Numbered from the stretch's first letter, positions 18,665 to 28,897 are shown. The stretch is 64,000 bases of DNA from Rhizobiales bacterium Ga0077545 (GCA_001464335.1 LNEV01000006.1:1-64000); one strand, 5' to 3'. The notes: generated by a model not told the origin, from the letters alone. A program made the numbers and translations.

Positions 18665-19081
18665 TCAACTGCGCGAAGAAACCCCGGCGGGCACGGCGCT
18701 GATAATCACAAGCGCTTGAGCCATCGGATATTCATCGGTGATGGTGAGATCGATCCGCGCGGTCATCCCCGGCGGCGTCAGGCGGTCGAGATGTTCCTTC
18801 GCTCCGCCGGTTAGCTGCAGAGTTGGGCGGCCCGAAGGCAGATTGACCACACCCATGTCGCGCCAGAACGTTCCCGCGCGAAACCCGGTGCCCAGAGCCT
18901 TCGAGCAGGCTTCCTTGGCGGCGAAGCGCTTGGCATAGGTCGGGATGCGCTCGGCGCGGCTCTCGGCCTTCTTCTGTTCGAGCGGGGTGAAGACGCGCTG
19001 GATGAAACGGTCTCCGAAGCGCTCGATGGTCTGTTCGATGCGGCGGATGTCGATGAGGTCCGAGCCGATGCCGAGGATCAC
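18665..19081 (-). CDS. acpS: Holo-[acyl-carrier-protein] synthase
   Basis: A 138-aa phosphopantetheinyl transferase that activates acyl carrier protein. Motifs: [13 protein letters not shown] at the N-terminus, and [17 protein letters not shown] with the catalytic Glu and Lys. The start is GTG, forming a GTGA overlap with the pdxJ stop. Any ATG in frame lies far upstream inside pdxJ. Confidence 0.95.
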   Translation of the reverse strand: MILGIGSDLIDIRRIEQTIERFGDRFIQRVFTPLEQKKAESRAERIPTYAKRFAAKEACSKALGTGFRAGTFWRDMGVVNLPSGRPTLQLTGGAKEHLDRLTPPGMTARIDLTITDEYPMAQALVIISAVPAGVSSRS

Positions 19082-19836
19082 GCGGCCGCTCCCGCCGCGG
19101 CGCGGCCCGTGTCCATCGCCTTGCGCATGCGGGCGATCGTGTTGCCGAGGCCGACAAACACTGCCTCCCCGATGAGAAAATGGCCGATGTTCAGCTCGGC
19201 GATCTCGGGCAGCCGGGACACCTCTTCCGCGCTCGCGTAATCGAGGCCGTGACCGGCGTGGATTTCGAGGCCGAGCTTCTCGCCCCCGTGCGCGGCTGCG
19301 GCGATGCGCTCGAATTCGGCGGCGGCCTTGGCGCTGTCTCCGGCCGCGAGCGCATCGCACCAGGTGCCGGTGTGCAGCTCGACAACCGGCGCGCCGAGAT
19401 CAGCGGCGGCTTCGAGCACCGCAAGGGACGGCTCGACGAACAGCGAGACGCGGATGCCCGCCTCCTTCAGAGCCGCGATGGCCGGACGCAGGGACTCTTT
19501 CTGCCCGATGACGTTGAGGCCGCCTTCGGTGGTGCGTTCCTCACGCCGTTCGGGAACGAGGCAACAGGCGTGCGGCACGAGGCGCACCGCGAGGGCAATC
19601 ATTTCCGGCGTTGCGGCCATTTCGAAATTCAGCGGCGAGGACAGCGCACGCAGGGCCTCGATGTCGGCATCGCGGATGTGGCGGCGGTCTTCGCGCAGAT
19701 GGGCGGTGATGGAATCCGCGCCCGCCGTGATCGCCGCGCGTGCGGCGCGGACCGGGTCCGGCAGCGCCCCGCCCCGCGCATTGCGGATGGTCGCGACATG
19801 ATCGACGTTCACGCCGAGCCGGACGGTACGGATCAT
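19078..19836 (-). CDS. pdxJ: Pyridoxine 5'-phosphate synthase
   Basis: A 252-aa TIM-barrel enzyme joining 1-deoxyxylulose 5-phosphate and 3-amino-2-oxopropyl phosphate in the last ring-forming step of vitamin B6 synthesis. The diagnostic N-terminus [19 protein letters not shown], the [10 protein letters not shown] loop and [14 protein letters not shown] are all present. Its ATG overlaps the stop of the DUF2062 gene (ATGA). pdxJ-acpS adjacency is widespread. Confidence 0.96.
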   Translation of the reverse strand: MIRTVRLGVNVDHVATIRNARGGALPDPVRAARAAITAGADSITAHLREDRRHIRDADIEALRALSSPLNFEMAATPEMIALAVRLVPHACCLVPERREERTTEGGLNVIGQKESLRPAIAALKEAGIRVSLFVEPSLAVLEAAADLGAPVVELHTGTWCDALAAGDSAKAAAEFERIAAAAHGGEKLGLEIHAGHGLDYASAEEVSRLPEIAELNIGHFLIGEAVFVGLGNTIARMRKAMDTGRAAAGAAA

Positions 19837-20345
19837 GCGCGGGCCTTCTTGGCCTGGCGATGCGCCATCATCAGGCGGACCGGGACATAAATGGCAATGC
19901 CGAGCGCCGTGCCGAGCACCACGCTGCCAAGGACCAGAGGTTCGAGGAACGGCTCGAGCGCCGCCCAGGAATGCTGCTCGATGAGCGCTCTGGCCGAGAA
20001 ATGCGCGCTCGATGTGAAGAACAGCGCGCCGACCTCATAAGACGCCGCCCAGAACAGCGGGAGCGTCAGCGGATTTGCGAGCGTCGTCACCGCCGCGGCG
20101 GCAAGCACGCTGCCGCCGAGCGCAAAGGCGAGGCTTGCCGCAATGACGTAATGCAGGCCGAAAAACGGGCTGAAGGCCGCGAAGATGCCGGCGGCGGCGC
20201 CGGCCGCGATGGCATGGGGCGAGCCGGACAGCCGCATCAGCTCCTTCACCCGGTAGCCGAGCGCGCGCCGCCAGCCGATACGCGGCCAGACGGTGTCGCG
20301 GATCTTGTCGGCAAACGGCTTGGGCGTGCGACGGGCGAATTTCAT
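19833..20345 (-). CDS. DUF2062 domain membrane protein
   Basis: The start [17 protein letters not shown] gives a 170-aa protein. The ORF continues upstream only through repeat DNA. It carries the DUF2062 pattern: a basic N-terminus, [26 protein letters not shown], then membrane spans with [25 protein letters not shown]. Function is unknown; an inner membrane location is predicted. It stands between pyrE and pdxJ, a conserved location in Rhizobiales. Confidence 0.85.
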   Translation of the reverse strand: MKFARRTPKPFADKIRDTVWPRIGWRRALGYRVKELMRLSGSPHAIAAGAAAGIFAAFSPFFGLHYVIAASLAFALGGSVLAAAAVTTLANPLTLPLFWAASYEVGALFFTSSAHFSARALIEQHSWAALEPFLEPLVLGSVVLGTALGIAIYVPVRLMMAHRQAKKARA

Positions 20346-20384
20346 GGCGGGCATATGCGCCCGCCTGACGGCAAACTCAAGGCT

Positions 20385-20516
20385 TGGTTCCCCGGACCGT
20401 GTGCGCGCCGCGCATCGCGTGATCCGGGGGGCCAGCTCGGAAGAGCGCCTTCGGCGCACATTGCTCCTGGATCCCGGATCGGCGCTCGGCTGTGCCTCGC
20501 TTGTCCGGGACGCGGG
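20385..20516. repeat. Intergenic repeat B, copy 2 with flanking dyads
   Basis: CTGGATCCCGGATCGGCGCT...CGCTTGTCCGGG (20467-20510) is the inverted match of 178-222. Upstream, CCCCGGACC...TGATCCGGGG (about 20394-20429) and GAGCGCCTTCGGCGCAC add further dyads. It fills the gap between pyrE and the DUF2062 gene. No coding sequence was seen. Confidence 0.65.
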
Positions 20517-20517
20517 A

Positions 20518-21111
20518 TCAGCCGGCCTTGGCCTGCAATCCGCGCGAGCCGGGCTTGATGGCCGGAAGGGCGGCAAGTTCGGGCGGGAGCGCGTCGGCGG
20601 GATAGGTCGGGATGTCCATCGTGGCGAGCGCGACGAAGGGCACGCCGAGATCGGCCTTGCCGCCCGAGCGGTCGATCAGGCAGGCGGCGCCGACCACAGT
20701 GCCGGGCATGCCGGAAATGGCGGTCAGGCATTCGCGCGAGGACAGGCCGGTCGTGATGATGTCCTCGACCATGACGACGCGCGCGCCTTCGGGGATCTGG
20801 AAGCCCCGGCGGAGCTGGAACGCACCGTTCTCGCGCTCGACGAAGACCGCCATGGCGCCGAGCTGGCGGGCCGTCTCATAGCCCGGCACGATCGCGCCGA
20901 CGGCGGGCGAGACGACGTAATCGACCTTGCCGAACGCGGCCGCTATCTTCTCGGCGAGCGCGCGGCAGAGGATTTCGGTGCGCCGCGGATCCTGGAAGAC
21001 GAACATCTTCTGCAGGAAGATCGGGCTGCGCAGTCCGGACGACAGGATGAAATGGCCTTCGAGCAAGGCACCCGCCTCGCGGAAACTCTGCAGCACTTCG
21101 TCCTGTGTCAT
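20518..21111 (-). CDS. pyrE: Orotate phosphoribosyltransferase
   Basis: A 197-aa enzyme converting orotate and PRPP to OMP in pyrimidine synthesis. The PRPP motif [14 protein letters not shown] lies in the middle, with an N-terminal [17 protein letters not shown] ribosome binding site AGAAGGAAA precedes the ATG. The gene lies 65 bp downstream of rsh. Length is usual. Confidence 0.95.
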   Translation of the reverse strand: MTQDEVLQSFREAGALLEGHFILSSGLRSPIFLQKMFVFQDPRRTEILCRALAEKIAAAFGKVDYVVSPAVGAIVPGYETARQLGAMAVFVERENGAFQLRRGFQIPEGARVVMVEDIITTGLSSRECLTAISGMPGTVVGAACLIDRSGGKADLGVPFVALATMDIPTYPADALPPELAALPAIKPGSRGLQAKAG

Positions 21112-21176
21112 GTCTGTTTCCTTCTGGCGTCCGCGCCGGGTGCACCCGGCGGCCTCATCCCGAAAATGTATGTGCG

Positions 21177-23384
21177 TCAGCCGTTCACGCGCACGGCGCT
21201 GGAGACGACGTCGAGGCGTTTCAGATCGCGGATGATGTCGTTGAGGTGTTTCAGGTCGTGGACGCCGATGTCAAGCGTGATCTCGTGGAAGTCCGAGGAG
21301 CGCGCCACCATCGAAATGTCGTCGATGTTGCCGTCCCGCTCGGCGATCGCGCCGGTGATGTTGGCGAGCGAGCCCGGTTCGTTGACGCAGGTGAGCTTCA
21401 GGCGCGCCGGGAAGCGCAGCACTTCCGCCGCTTCCATGTCCCAGCGCACATCGAGCCAGCGCTCGGGGTGGTCCTCATGGCCCGCGAGTTCCGGCGACTG
21501 GATCGGATAGATCGTCACGCCCTCGCCCGGCACCATGATGCCGACGATGCGGTCTCCGGGCACCGCGCCGCCATTGGGCGCGAAGCGCACCGCGAGATCG
21601 GCGCGCAGGCCAAGGATCGGGATGGCCGAACCGCTCGCGCCGTGGATGGCGCCGGGCCCGATTTCGCGGAGGGTGGAGCCGTGCTTGAGACCGCGCGAGC
21701 CGGGCACCTTTTCGGTGCGCCCGACGGGACGGTCGGCCTTCACTTCGGGATAGACGGCGCGCACGACATCGTTCGCCAGCATTTCGCCGCGTCCGACCTC
21801 GCTCATCACCTCTTCGACCGAGGTTCGCGCGAGACGCGGCAGGACCGCTTTCAGAATGTCGTCAGAATAGACCTTTCCGGCACGCTCGAAACCGCGCTCG
21901 ACGATCTGGCGCCCGAGGCCCGCATATTGCGCGCGCACGGCCGCGCGCGTCGCACGGCGGATCGCGGCGCGGGCCTTGCCCGTACGCACGAGGCTTTCCC
22001 AGGCCGCGGGCGGCTGGGTCTGCCCTTCGGCGCGGATGATCTCGACCTCGTCGCCGTTGCGCAGCTCCGAGACGAGCGGCTGCGTCAGGCCGTTGATTTT
22101 GCAGCCGACGCAGGAATTGCCGACATTGGTATGAATTTCATAGGCAAAATCGATCGGCGTCGCCCCGCGCGGCATGGCGATGAGGCGCCCCTTGGGGGTG
22201 AAGCAGAACACCTGATCCTGAAACAGTTCGAGCTTGGTGTGCTCGAGGAATTCTTCCGGACTGTCGCCCTCGGTGATGATTTCGAGGGTGCGGCGCAGCC
22301 ATTCATAGGCACGGCTGTCCTTGGCGAGAGCCGCCCTTTCCTCCTCGCTCGCGCCGTCCTTGTAGAGCGGATGGGCGGCGATGCCGTATTCGGCGACGCG
22401 GTCCATGTCCTCGGTGCGGATCTGCAGTTCGGCGCGCTGATGGCCGGGGCCGATGACGGTCGTGTGCAGCGAATGGTAATCGTTCTGCTTCGGCGTGGAG
22501 ATGTAATCCTTGAAGCGGCCGGGCACGCAGGGCCATGTCGTATGGACGATGCCGAGCGCGCGGTAGCATTCCTCGACGCTGCCGACGATGATGCGGAAGG
22601 CAAAGACATCCGAGAGCTGCTCGAAGGCGATGGCCTTGCGCTCCATCTTGCTCCAGATGGAGTAGGGCCGCTTCTCGCGCCCCGAAATGTCGGCCTGGAT
22701 GCCGTTCTCGAACAGCTTCTTGGCCAAAGCCTGCTCGATCCGGGCGATGATGTCGCTGGAGCGCGCGCGCAGATGCTTAAGCCGGTCGGTGATCGTCTTG
22801 TGCGCGTCGGGGAACAGCGCCTGGAAGGACAGATCCTCCAGCTCCTCGCGCATTTCCTGCATGCCCATGCGCCCGGCGAGCGGGGCATAGATGTCCAGCG
22901 TTTCCTCGGCGATGCGCTTGCGCTTGGCCTCCGGCACGTAATGCAGGGTGCGCATGTTGTGCAGGCGGTCCGCCAGCTTGACCATGAGGACGCGAACATC
23001 CTCGGAAATCGCCAGAAGCAGCTTGCGCAGGTTTTCGGCCTGCGTGGCCTGCCGCGAGACCAGATCGAGCTTTTTCAGCTTGGTCAGTCCGTCGACCAGC
23101 GCGCCGATCTGATGGCCGAAAAGCTCATCCACCTCCTGCCGCGTGGTGGACGTGTCCTCGATCGTATCGTGCAGCAAGGCGGCGACGATGCTGGCATCGT
23201 CCAGCCGGAATTCCGTCAGGATGGCCGCGACTTCGAGCGGATGGGAGAAATAGGGATCGCCGGAGGCACGCTTCTGCCCGCCATGCGCCTTCATGGCATA
23301 CACATAGGCGCGGTTGAGAAGCGCCTCGTCTGTGTGCGGATTGTACTTTTTAACGCGGTCGACGAGTTCGTACTGGCGGATCAT
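21177..23384 (-). CDS. rsh: Bifunctional (p)ppGpp synthetase/hydrolase Rsh (RelA/SpoT)
   Basis: A 735-aa enzyme controlling the stringent response alarmone. Start [23 protein letters not shown] is the conserved Rsh N-terminus; the longer ORF start has no family match. The HD hydrolase domain is intact (HDTIEDT near residue 75, [10 protein letters not shown]), the synthetase domain follows ([18 protein letters not shown]), then TGS ([22 protein letters not shown]) and a C-terminal ACT domain. It appears to be the single long Rsh typical of alphaproteobacteria. Confidence 0.96.
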   Translation of the reverse strand: MIRQYELVDRVKKYNPHTDEALLNRAYVYAMKAHGGQKRASGDPYFSHPLEVAAILTEFRLDDASIVAALLHDTIEDTSTTRQEVDELFGHQIGALVDGLTKLKKLDLVSRQATQAENLRKLLLAISEDVRVLMVKLADRLHNMRTLHYVPEAKRKRIAEETLDIYAPLAGRMGMQEMREELEDLSFQALFPDAHKTITDRLKHLRARSSDIIARIEQALAKKLFENGIQADISGREKRPYSIWSKMERKAIAFEQLSDVFAFRIIVGSVEECYRALGIVHTTWPCVPGRFKDYISTPKQNDYHSLHTTVIGPGHQRAELQIRTEDMDRVAEYGIAAHPLYKDGASEEERAALAKDSRAYEWLRRTLEIITEGDSPEEFLEHTKLELFQDQVFCFTPKGRLIAMPRGATPIDFAYEIHTNVGNSCVGCKINGLTQPLVSELRNGDEVEIIRAEGQTQPPAAWESLVRTGKARAAIRRATRAAVRAQYAGLGRQIVERGFERAGKVYSDDILKAVLPRLARTSVEEVMSEVGRGEMLANDVVRAVYPEVKADRPVGRTEKVPGSRGLKHGSTLREIGPGAIHGASGSAIPILGLRADLAVRFAPNGGAVPGDRIVGIMVPGEGVTIYPIQSPELAGHEDHPERWLDVRWDMEAAEVLRFPARLKLTCVNEPGSLANITGAIAERDGNIDDISMVARSSDFHEITLDIGVHDLKHLNDIIRDLKRLDVVSSAVRVNG

Positions 23385-23471
23385 GACTTTGGCAGCGATG
23401 GGGCCCGAACCGCTGCATCTCCCGTCCGTATATGAGATTTTACAGATCGTTTCGGCAAGTCTTGATGCACA

Positions 23472-23496
23472 AACGCCGCGCACTGGGCGCGGCGTT
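23472..23496 (-). terminator. Hairpin between rpoZ and rsh
   Basis: A perfect 9-bp stem AACGCCGCG/CGCGGCGTT with a 7-nt loop lies between the rpoZ stop and the rsh start. Read on the minus strand it is followed only by TTTG, so it may attenuate rather than fully terminate rpoZ transcription. Confidence 0.5.
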
Positions 23497-23555
23497 GCTT
23501 AATCTGAACCGATAACCCGAAAAATGCGGCGCATCTGCCGGGTTTGGCGCGGCGA

Positions 23556-23939
23556 TTACTCGCCGTCGTCGTCCTGCGAGGTGTCGACCGGCGGGGCGAG
23601 GCCTTCGAGGCCGCGCAGCAGGTCTTCTTCCGTCATGCGGTCGAACGCGACATCGCTGTCGTCGCCGCCCGAGGTGAGCAGCGGAACGGCTTCGGGCTCG
23701 GGCTCGTCGACTTCCACATGCTTCTGCAGCGAATGGATCAGGTCTTCCTTCAGATCGTCGGCGGCAATCGCCTCGTCCGCGATCTCCCGCAGCGCCACGA
23801 CCGGGTTCTTGTCGTTGTCGCGGTCCACGAGGAGCGGCTGGCCACCGGCGATGTTGCGCGCGCGATGCCCGGCCAGAAGGATGAGTTCAAAGCGGTTTTC
23901 GACCTTGTCGATGCAATCTTCGACGGTAACGCGGGCCAT
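23556..23939 (-). CDS. rpoZ: RNA polymerase omega subunit
   Basis: A 127-aa RpoZ that helps assemble and stabilise RNA polymerase and, in proteobacteria, contributes to a ppGpp site. The core [24 protein letters not shown] and ARNIAGG, then [12 protein letters not shown], are diagnostic. The acidic C-terminal extension (residues ~75-127) is usual in alphaproteobacteria. It lies directly upstream of rsh, as in many proteobacteria. Confidence 0.95.
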   Translation of the reverse strand: MARVTVEDCIDKVENRFELILLAGHRARNIAGGQPLLVDRDNDKNPVVALREIADEAIAADDLKEDLIHSLQKHVEVDEPEPEAVPLLTSGGDDSDVAFDRMTEEDLLRGLEGLAPPVDTSQDDDGE

Positions 23940-24291
23940 GGACGGCCTTTCTTCAGATGTTCAGGGATGATTTGACACCGGAAATAGCCGTGTTCGCCGC
24001 GGGGTTCAAGTGCAATGGGGCAATCCGGCACCCGGACCCGCCCTGCCGCACGGTGCCGGGCGGGTGAAATCCGAACCTCATTTCGGCGGCGATATGCCGA
24101 AAAAACCGGCCAAAAAGTAATTCCGCTTAAAGATTGCGTGTCTTGACAGGTGATCCAGCCGTCAGCATGTTGCGTATATTCGCATGCCGGATGTGTATTT
24201 TTGTCAGAGCAGAATTCAGTCAATATCTACCACTTGACTGATTTTCTCGGACCGCGCCGGCCGTAATCCTCAAACGGCCAGTTACCCACCA
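23940..24291. other. Divergent intergenic region rpoZ / NYN nuclease gene
   Basis: 352 bp with no convincing gene. AT-rich stretches lie in 24100-24240. It must hold the promoters of rpoZ (leftward) and of the NYN gene (rightward). One candidate for the latter is listed separately. Confidence 0.6.
24143..24171 (+). promoter_or_regulatory. Candidate sigma-70 promoter for the NYN nuclease gene
   Basis: TTGACA (24143-24148), a 17-bp spacer and CATGTT (24166-24171). The -35 box is perfect and the -10 is weak. A TATATT at 24175-24180 is an alternative -10 but is badly spaced. The leader to the ATG would be ~115 nt. Confidence 0.4.
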
Positions 24292-24894
24292 ATGACCCAA
24301 AATCTGCCCCGGATTGCTCTTTTTATTGACGGTGCGAACTTTTACTCGACTGCGAAAACTGTTGGTTTCGACGTCGATTACCGCAAACTCCTGAAGGAAT
24401 TTGGCAGCTACGGGCGTCTCATCCGCGCCTATTACTACACCGCCATTGTCGAAGATCAGGAATATTCCTCGATCCGCCCGCTCGTCGATTGGCTCGACTA
24501 CAACGGCTACACGGTCGTCACGAAACCCTCGAAGGAATACACCGACTCCACCACCGGTCGGCGCAAGTTCAAGGGCAATATGGATGTCGAACTGACGGTG
24601 GACGCGCTCGAGATCGCGGACCGGATCGACCACATCTACCTGTTTTCCGGGGACGGCGATTTCCGCTCTCTGGTCGAGGCCCTGCAGCGCCGTGGCGTGC
24701 GGGTGACGGTGGTTTCGGCGGTCCACACCCAGCCCGCAATGGTGGCCGACGAACTGCGCCGCCAGGCTGACGAATTCCTCGACCTCGGAGAGCTTGCTCC
24801 CCGGATCGGGCGCCCGCAGAATGACCGGCCGGACCGCCTGCCCCGCTTCGTGCGAGGCCCCGGCGTTCACGAGGAAGAAGATTCCGAGGCCTGA
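24292..24894 (+). CDS. NYN-domain (LabA/DUF88-like) nuclease
   Basis: A 200-aa protein of the NYN (PIN-like) family. The conserved acidic residues that bind metal are in place: ALFIDGANFY near residue 12, KGNMDVELTVDAL near residue 98 and LFSGDGDFRSL near residue 118. An acidic, disordered tail follows residue ~165. Family members are RNases or RNA-processing factors; the target here is unknown. No clear Shine-Dalgarno precedes the ATG. It lies 10 bp upstream of the uracil-DNA glycosylase on the same strand. Confidence 0.88.
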   Translation: MTQNLPRIALFIDGANFYSTAKTVGFDVDYRKLLKEFGSYGRLIRAYYYTAIVEDQEYSSIRPLVDWLDYNGYTVVTKPSKEYTDSTTGRRKFKGNMDVELTVDALEIADRIDHIYLFSGDGDFRSLVEALQRRGVRVTVVSAVHTQPAMVADELRRQADEFLDLGELAPRIGRPQNDRPDRLPRFVRGPGVHEEEDSEA

Positions 24895-24904
24895 CCGGCT
24901 CCCT

Positions 24905-25534
24905 ATGCCCCTTGTTCCGCCACCCGATTGCCCGCTCTGCCCGCGGCTCGTCTCGTTTCGCCACAAATGGCGGACCGAGGCGCCGGGCTGGCACAACGCG
25001 CCCGTGCCGCCGTTCGGAGGCGAAGGCGCCGAACTGCTCATCGTCGGCCTTGCGCCGGGACTTCAGGGCGCGAACCGCACCGGCCGCCCCTTCACCGGCG
25101 ACTGGGCGGGCGATCTGCTCTACGCGACCCTGCTCGAATACGGCTTTGCCAAAGGCGTCTACGACGAGCGGCCCGACGACGGGCTGGAGCTGGTCGGCGC
25201 GCGTATTGTCAACGCCGTGCGGTGCGTGCCGCCCGAGAACAAGCCGACGGGGCCGGAAATCAACACCTGCCGCCCCTTCCTGATCAGCGAATTCGACGAT
25301 CTGCCGAATCTGCGCGCCGTGGTGCTTCTGGGCCGCATCGCCCATGACAGCGTTCTGAGAACGCTCGGCATCAAGGCGACCGAGGCGAAGTTCGCGCACG
25401 GCGCCGAACATCAGGCCGGCCGTTTGCGCCTTTTCGACAGCTATCACTGCTCCCGCTACAACACGAACACCGGGCGGCTGACCGAAGAGATGTTCCACGC
25501 GGTGTTCGCACGGGTTCGTGACCACTTGGCTTAA
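24905..25534 (+). CDS. Family 5 (UdgB-type) uracil-DNA glycosylase
   Basis: A 209-aa glycosylase that removes uracil and other deaminated bases. The motif GLAPGLQGANRTGRPFTGD (from about residue 49) has the UdgB signature lacking the catalytic Asp/Asn of families 1 and 4. Four cysteines (two in CPLC near the N-terminus, then NAVRCVPPENKP and INTC) match the [4Fe-4S] cluster ligands. The C-terminal SYHCSRYNTNTGRL contains the usual HPS-like region. It is probably co-transcribed with the NYN gene. Confidence 0.87.
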   Translation: MPLVPPPDCPLCPRLVSFRHKWRTEAPGWHNAPVPPFGGEGAELLIVGLAPGLQGANRTGRPFTGDWAGDLLYATLLEYGFAKGVYDERPDDGLELVGARIVNAVRCVPPENKPTGPEINTCRPFLISEFDDLPNLRAVVLLGRIAHDSVLRTLGIKATEAKFAHGAEHQAGRLRLFDSYHCSRYNTNTGRLTEEMFHAVFARVRDHLA

Positions 25535-25557
25535 GTCTCCTGTTTACGGGACTTTTT
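25533..25557 (+). terminator. Probable terminator overlapping the UDG stop codon
   Basis: AAGTCTCC, a 7-nt loop and GGGACTT form a short stem with one bulge, followed directly by TTTTTG. It begins at the stop codon of the glycosylase gene. Moderate strength. Confidence 0.5.
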
Positions 25558-25676
25558 GCGGGCCCGGGCGACGCCGTCGGCTGTTTTCCATCACAATATA
25601 GCCACTGATTTGCCACACGGGTTGGCAATCGCCGCCAGTTGATCTATATACAGACCGGCTCTCGAAGTCGCTCGCC

Positions 25677-25696
25677 GATGGATTCGCGAATCCATC
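25677..25696. promoter_or_regulatory. Perfect 20-bp palindrome, probable operator of the betaine ABC operon
   Basis: GATGGATTCGCGAATCCATC is its own exact reverse complement over all 20 bases. It lies 124 bp upstream of the proV-like start, in a non-coding 285-bp gap. The length and symmetry fit a site for a dimeric repressor (TetR, MarR or similar). Which regulator binds is unknown; none is encoded next to it. Confidence 0.6.
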
Positions 25697-25708
25697 ATGG
25701 TCATATTG

Positions 25709-25726
25709 TGCGTCTAAAACGACGCA
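25709..25726. promoter_or_regulatory. Inverted repeat TGCGTC-N6-GACGCA in the same leader
   Basis: Perfect 6-bp arms (25709-25714 and 25721-25726) separated by TAAAAC, 12 bp downstream of the 20-bp palindrome. It could be a second operator half-site pair or an RNA hairpin. An AT-rich TATCTATAGA tract follows at about 25760-25769 and may hold the -10 box. Confidence 0.4.
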
Positions 25727-25819
25727 TAGCCGTGCGAATACTGCGTCCTTCAAAGCTTTATCTATAGAAAATCAGGAATTTAAAATCCGGACGACAATCC
25801 GGAGCAAGAGGTTGTTTGC

Positions 25820-27088
25820 ATGACAGAGGTTTCAAACGAAGAACTTCTTTCCCCGCCGGCATTGGCCGGCGCGGAGAAAAGTAACTCCGATGCCCCGCGC
25901 GAGAAGATCGTGCTGAGCAATGTCTACAAGGTGTTCGGCGCCCACACGTCCGAGGCCGTCAAGATGATCCGCGCCGGGCGCGGCAAGGACGAGATCCATT
26001 CCGAGACCGGGTGCACGGTCGGCGTCCGCGATGCCAGCTTCAGCATCAACGAGGGCGAGATCTTCGTCGTGATGGGCCTTTCGGGCTCGGGCAAGTCCAC
26101 GCTGCTGCGCCTCATCAACCGCCTGATCGAACCGACGCTCGGCTCCATCACCATCGACGGCGAGGACGTCACGAAGATGAGCCGCAAGGAACTCATCGCG
26201 CTGCGCCGCCGCGACATGAGCATGGTGTTCCAGTCCTTCGCGCTGCTGCCGAACCGCAACGTGCTCGACAATTGCGCCTTCGGGCTCGAAGTCGCCGGGG
26301 TCGGCACGACCGAGCGTCACGCCAAGGCCATGACGGCGCTGGAAGCCGTCGGCCTCGGGCAATACGCCATGAGCCGGCCGGACGAGCTGTCCGGCGGCAT
26401 GCGCCAGCGTGTCGGCCTTGCCCGCGCGCTCGCCAGCGAGCCGACCATCCTTCTGATGGACGAGGCCTTCTCCGCGCTCGACCCGCTGATCCGCGCCGAA
26501 ATGCAGGACGAGCTGCTGCGCCTTCAGGCCGAGAACAGCCGCACCATCGTCTTCGTCAGCCACGATCTCGACGAGGCCATGCGCATCGGCGACCGCATCG
26601 CCATCATGCAGCACGGCGATGTCGTGCAGGTCGGCACGCCGGAAGAAATCGTGATGAACCCGGCGAACGATTATGTCCGCTCGTTCTTCCGCAATGTGGA
26701 TGTGAGCCAGGTGTTCACCGCCGGCGACATTGCGCGCCAGATGCAGGTGACGGTCATCGAGCGCCCCGGCGCGAACGTGCACACCGCGCTCGACCGCATG
26801 CGCCGCCACGACCGCGAGCTTGCCATCGTCGTCAGCCGGAACCGTCAATACCAGGGCATGGTGACGGCCGATTCCCTCGCACGGTCCCTCAAAGCGGGCG
26901 ACAGCGATCCGTTCCACGCAGCCTTCCTGCGCGAGATCGACCCGGTTCCCGCAGCCACCCCCCTGTCGGACATTGTCTCGAAGGTCGCGGAAACCCCGTG
27001 GCCCGTACCGGTCGTCAACGACGCCGGCCGCTATGTCGGAGCGATCTCGAAGACCTCGCTGCTTTTGACGCTCGACCGCGCGAGCTGA
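25820..27088 (+). CDS. proV: Glycine betaine/proline-type ABC transporter, ATPase with CBS domains
   Basis: A 422-aa ATPase of the ProV/OpuAA/ChoV family. Walker A GLSGSGKST near residue 90, signature LSGGMRQRVGLARAL, Walker B ILLMDEAFSALD, and a C-terminal tandem CBS pair (residues ~290-420) that senses ionic strength or nucleotides in homologues. The N-terminal VYKVFGAHTSEA and TGCTVGVRDASFSI are family traits. First gene of a three-gene operon. Substrate could be betaine, choline or another quaternary amine. Confidence 0.92.
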   Translation: MTEVSNEELLSPPALAGAEKSNSDAPREKIVLSNVYKVFGAHTSEAVKMIRAGRGKDEIHSETGCTVGVRDASFSINEGEIFVVMGLSGSGKSTLLRLINRLIEPTLGSITIDGEDVTKMSRKELIALRRRDMSMVFQSFALLPNRNVLDNCAFGLEVAGVGTTERHAKAMTALEAVGLGQYAMSRPDELSGGMRQRVGLARALASEPTILLMDEAFSALDPLIRAEMQDELLRLQAENSRTIVFVSHDLDEAMRIGDRIAIMQHGDVVQVGTPEEIVMNPANDYVRSFFRNVDVSQVFTAGDIARQMQVTVIERPGANVHTALDRMRRHDRELAIVVSRNRQYQGMVTADSLARSLKAGDSDPFHAAFLREIDPVPAATPLSDIVSKVAETPWPVPVVNDAGRYVGAISKTSLLLTLDRAS

Positions 27089-27100
27089 CCGGAGATTCCC

Positions 27101-27988
27101 ATGACGTTCGATTTCGGGATCGGCGACGGCGCCGATGCACTCGTCAATTACATTCTCGACAATTACTCCCCCGCCCTCGACGGCATCGCGGATGCGATCA
27201 GCCTCGTCACGACCGGCATCAAGACCGCGCTCGTATGGGCGCCCGCCCCGGCGCTGATCGCGCTCGTTGCGCTCGTTGCGCTGTGGCGCACCGGCATTTT
27301 GTTTGCGGCGTTCACCGCGCTCGCGCTGGCCGCCATCGCCGGTATGGGCCTTTGGGTGCAGACGATGGAGACGCTGTCGCTGGTGCTGGCGGCGACCTTC
27401 ATTGCGCTGGTGATCGGGGTGCCGCTCGGCATCGCCATGGCGCGCAGCAACCTCATCGCGACGGCGGTGCGGCCCGTGCTCGACCTCATGCAGACCATGC
27501 CGGCTTTCGTCTATCTCATTCCAGCCGCCATGTTTTTCGGGCTTGGCGCGGTGCCGGGCACGATCGCGACCGTGATCTTTTCGATGCCGCCCGTCGTGCG
27601 GCTGACCGATCTCGGAATCCGTCAGGTGCAGCAGGAATATGTCGAGGCCGGACTGGCTTTCGGCTGCACCGACAGCCAGCTTCTGTGGAAGGTGCAGTTC
27701 CCGCTGGCGCTGCCCTCCATCATGGCGGGCATGAACCAGACCATCATGCTGGCGCTGTCCATGGTCGTCATCGCCAGCATGATCGGCGCCGGCGGCCTCG
27801 GCAACACCGTACTGACCGGCATCCAGAGGCTGGATGTCGGCCTCGGCTTCGAAGGCGGCCTCGCCGTCGTCGTTCTTGCGGTCATTCTGGACCGCATCAC
27901 CCAGAGCTTCGGCAGGAAGAGCGCGTTCGGGCAGACCCTTCGCGCGCTGTTCGCGAAACCGGCGCCCGCCGACGCCAAAACATCGTGA
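27101..27988 (+). CDS. proW: Glycine betaine/proline-type ABC transporter, permease
   Basis: A 295-aa inner-membrane permease with about seven spans and the binding-protein-dependent transport motif ([24 protein letters not shown]). An N-terminal amphipathic region ([18 protein letters not shown]) is usual for ProW/ChoW. GGAG precedes the ATG by seven bases, and the gene lies 12 bp after the ATPase. Confidence 0.92.
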   Translation: MTFDFGIGDGADALVNYILDNYSPALDGIADAISLVTTGIKTALVWAPAPALIALVALVALWRTGILFAAFTALALAAIAGMGLWVQTMETLSLVLAATFIALVIGVPLGIAMARSNLIATAVRPVLDLMQTMPAFVYLIPAAMFFGLGAVPGTIATVIFSMPPVVRLTDLGIRQVQQEYVEAGLAFGCTDSQLLWKVQFPLALPSIMAGMNQTIMLALSMVVIASMIGAGGLGNTVLTGIQRLDVGLGFEGGLAVVVLAVILDRITQSFGRKSAFGQTLRALFAKPAPADAKTS

Positions 27989-28023
27989 CTTCGCTTACGG
28001 CTTCAACGAAAAGGAGATAGCCC

Positions 28024-28893
28024 ATGAAGAAACTGATCACCGCGATGGCCCTTGCGGCCTCGCTGACGGCGGGCCCCGCGCTCGCCCAGGACAAGACGGT
28101 AAAGCTCGGCTCCGTCGCCTGGGCGGACGCCGAATTCGTCACCGCCCTCGCCAAGACGATCATCGACGAGCGCATCGAGGGCGTGAACGCCGAGATCACC
28201 CAGCTCGACATCGCGCCGCTGTTCCAGGGCCTTTCCAAGGGCGATCTGGACGTGTCGATGAATGTCTGGCTTCCCGGCACCCACGCCGACTACTGGGACC
28301 GCGTCGGCAAGGATGTCGTGACGCTCGGCGTCGTCTATACGGGCGCCAAGCTCGGCTGGGTCGTTCCCGATTATGTTCCCGAGGACCAGATCGCCAGCAT
28401 CACCGACCTGAAGAAGGACGAGGTGAAGGACAAGCTCAAGGGCAAGGTGCAGGGCATCGACCCCGGCGCGGGCCTGACGCGCCTGTCCAAGGAAGCGCTC
28501 GATAAGTACGAGCTCGAAGGCTATGAACTCGTGACCGCCAGCGACGCCGCCATGACGGCCGCGCTCGACCGCGCCATCCGCCGCAAGGAATGGATCGTCG
28601 CAACGGGCTGGAGCCCGCACTGGATGTTCGGTGCCTACAAGCTGCGCTACATCGAAGACCCCGAAAACGCGCTCGGCGGCGTCGAGCGAGTCTATGCGGT
28701 CTCGCGCAAGGGCTTCCAGAACGACTTCCCGCAGGTCGCCGAGTTCCTGATGCGGATCAATGTTCCGGTCGGCGAGCTGGAAGCGGCCATGTTCGACGCC
28801 CGCGAAACCTCGATCGACGAGGCGGTGAAGAAATACATCGCCGCCCACAAGGCGCGCGTCGATTACTGGGTCACCGGCGAAATCGGCTCGTAA
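28024..28893 (+). CDS. proX: Glycine betaine-type ABC transporter substrate-binding protein (OpuAC family)
   Basis: A 289-aa periplasmic protein. The signal peptide ends near ..AGPALAQ|D. Domain OpuAC spans residues ~24-280, with tryptophans and tyrosines that could form the cation-pi cage (VAWADAEF, MNVWLPGTHADYW, ATGWSPHWMF). AAGGAG precedes the ATG. Followed by a strong terminator. The aromatic residues favour a quaternary amine substrate. Confidence 0.92.
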   Translation: MKKLITAMALAASLTAGPALAQDKTVKLGSVAWADAEFVTALAKTIIDERIEGVNAEITQLDIAPLFQGLSKGDLDVSMNVWLPGTHADYWDRVGKDVVTLGVVYTGAKLGWVVPDYVPEDQIASITDLKKDEVKDKLKGKVQGIDPGAGLTRLSKEALDKYELEGYELVTASDAAMTAALDRAIRRKEWIVATGWSPHWMFGAYKLRYIEDPENALGGVERVYAVSRKGFQNDFPQVAEFLMRINVPVGELEAAMFDARETSIDEAVKKYIAAHKARVDYWVTGEIGS

Positions 28894-28897
28894 AAAT

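Noticed and set aside
21105..23435. 776-codon plus-strand ORF opposite rsh
   Set aside because: Exact antisense of rsh; low-complexity Asp/Arg/Ala composition typical of a shadow frame.
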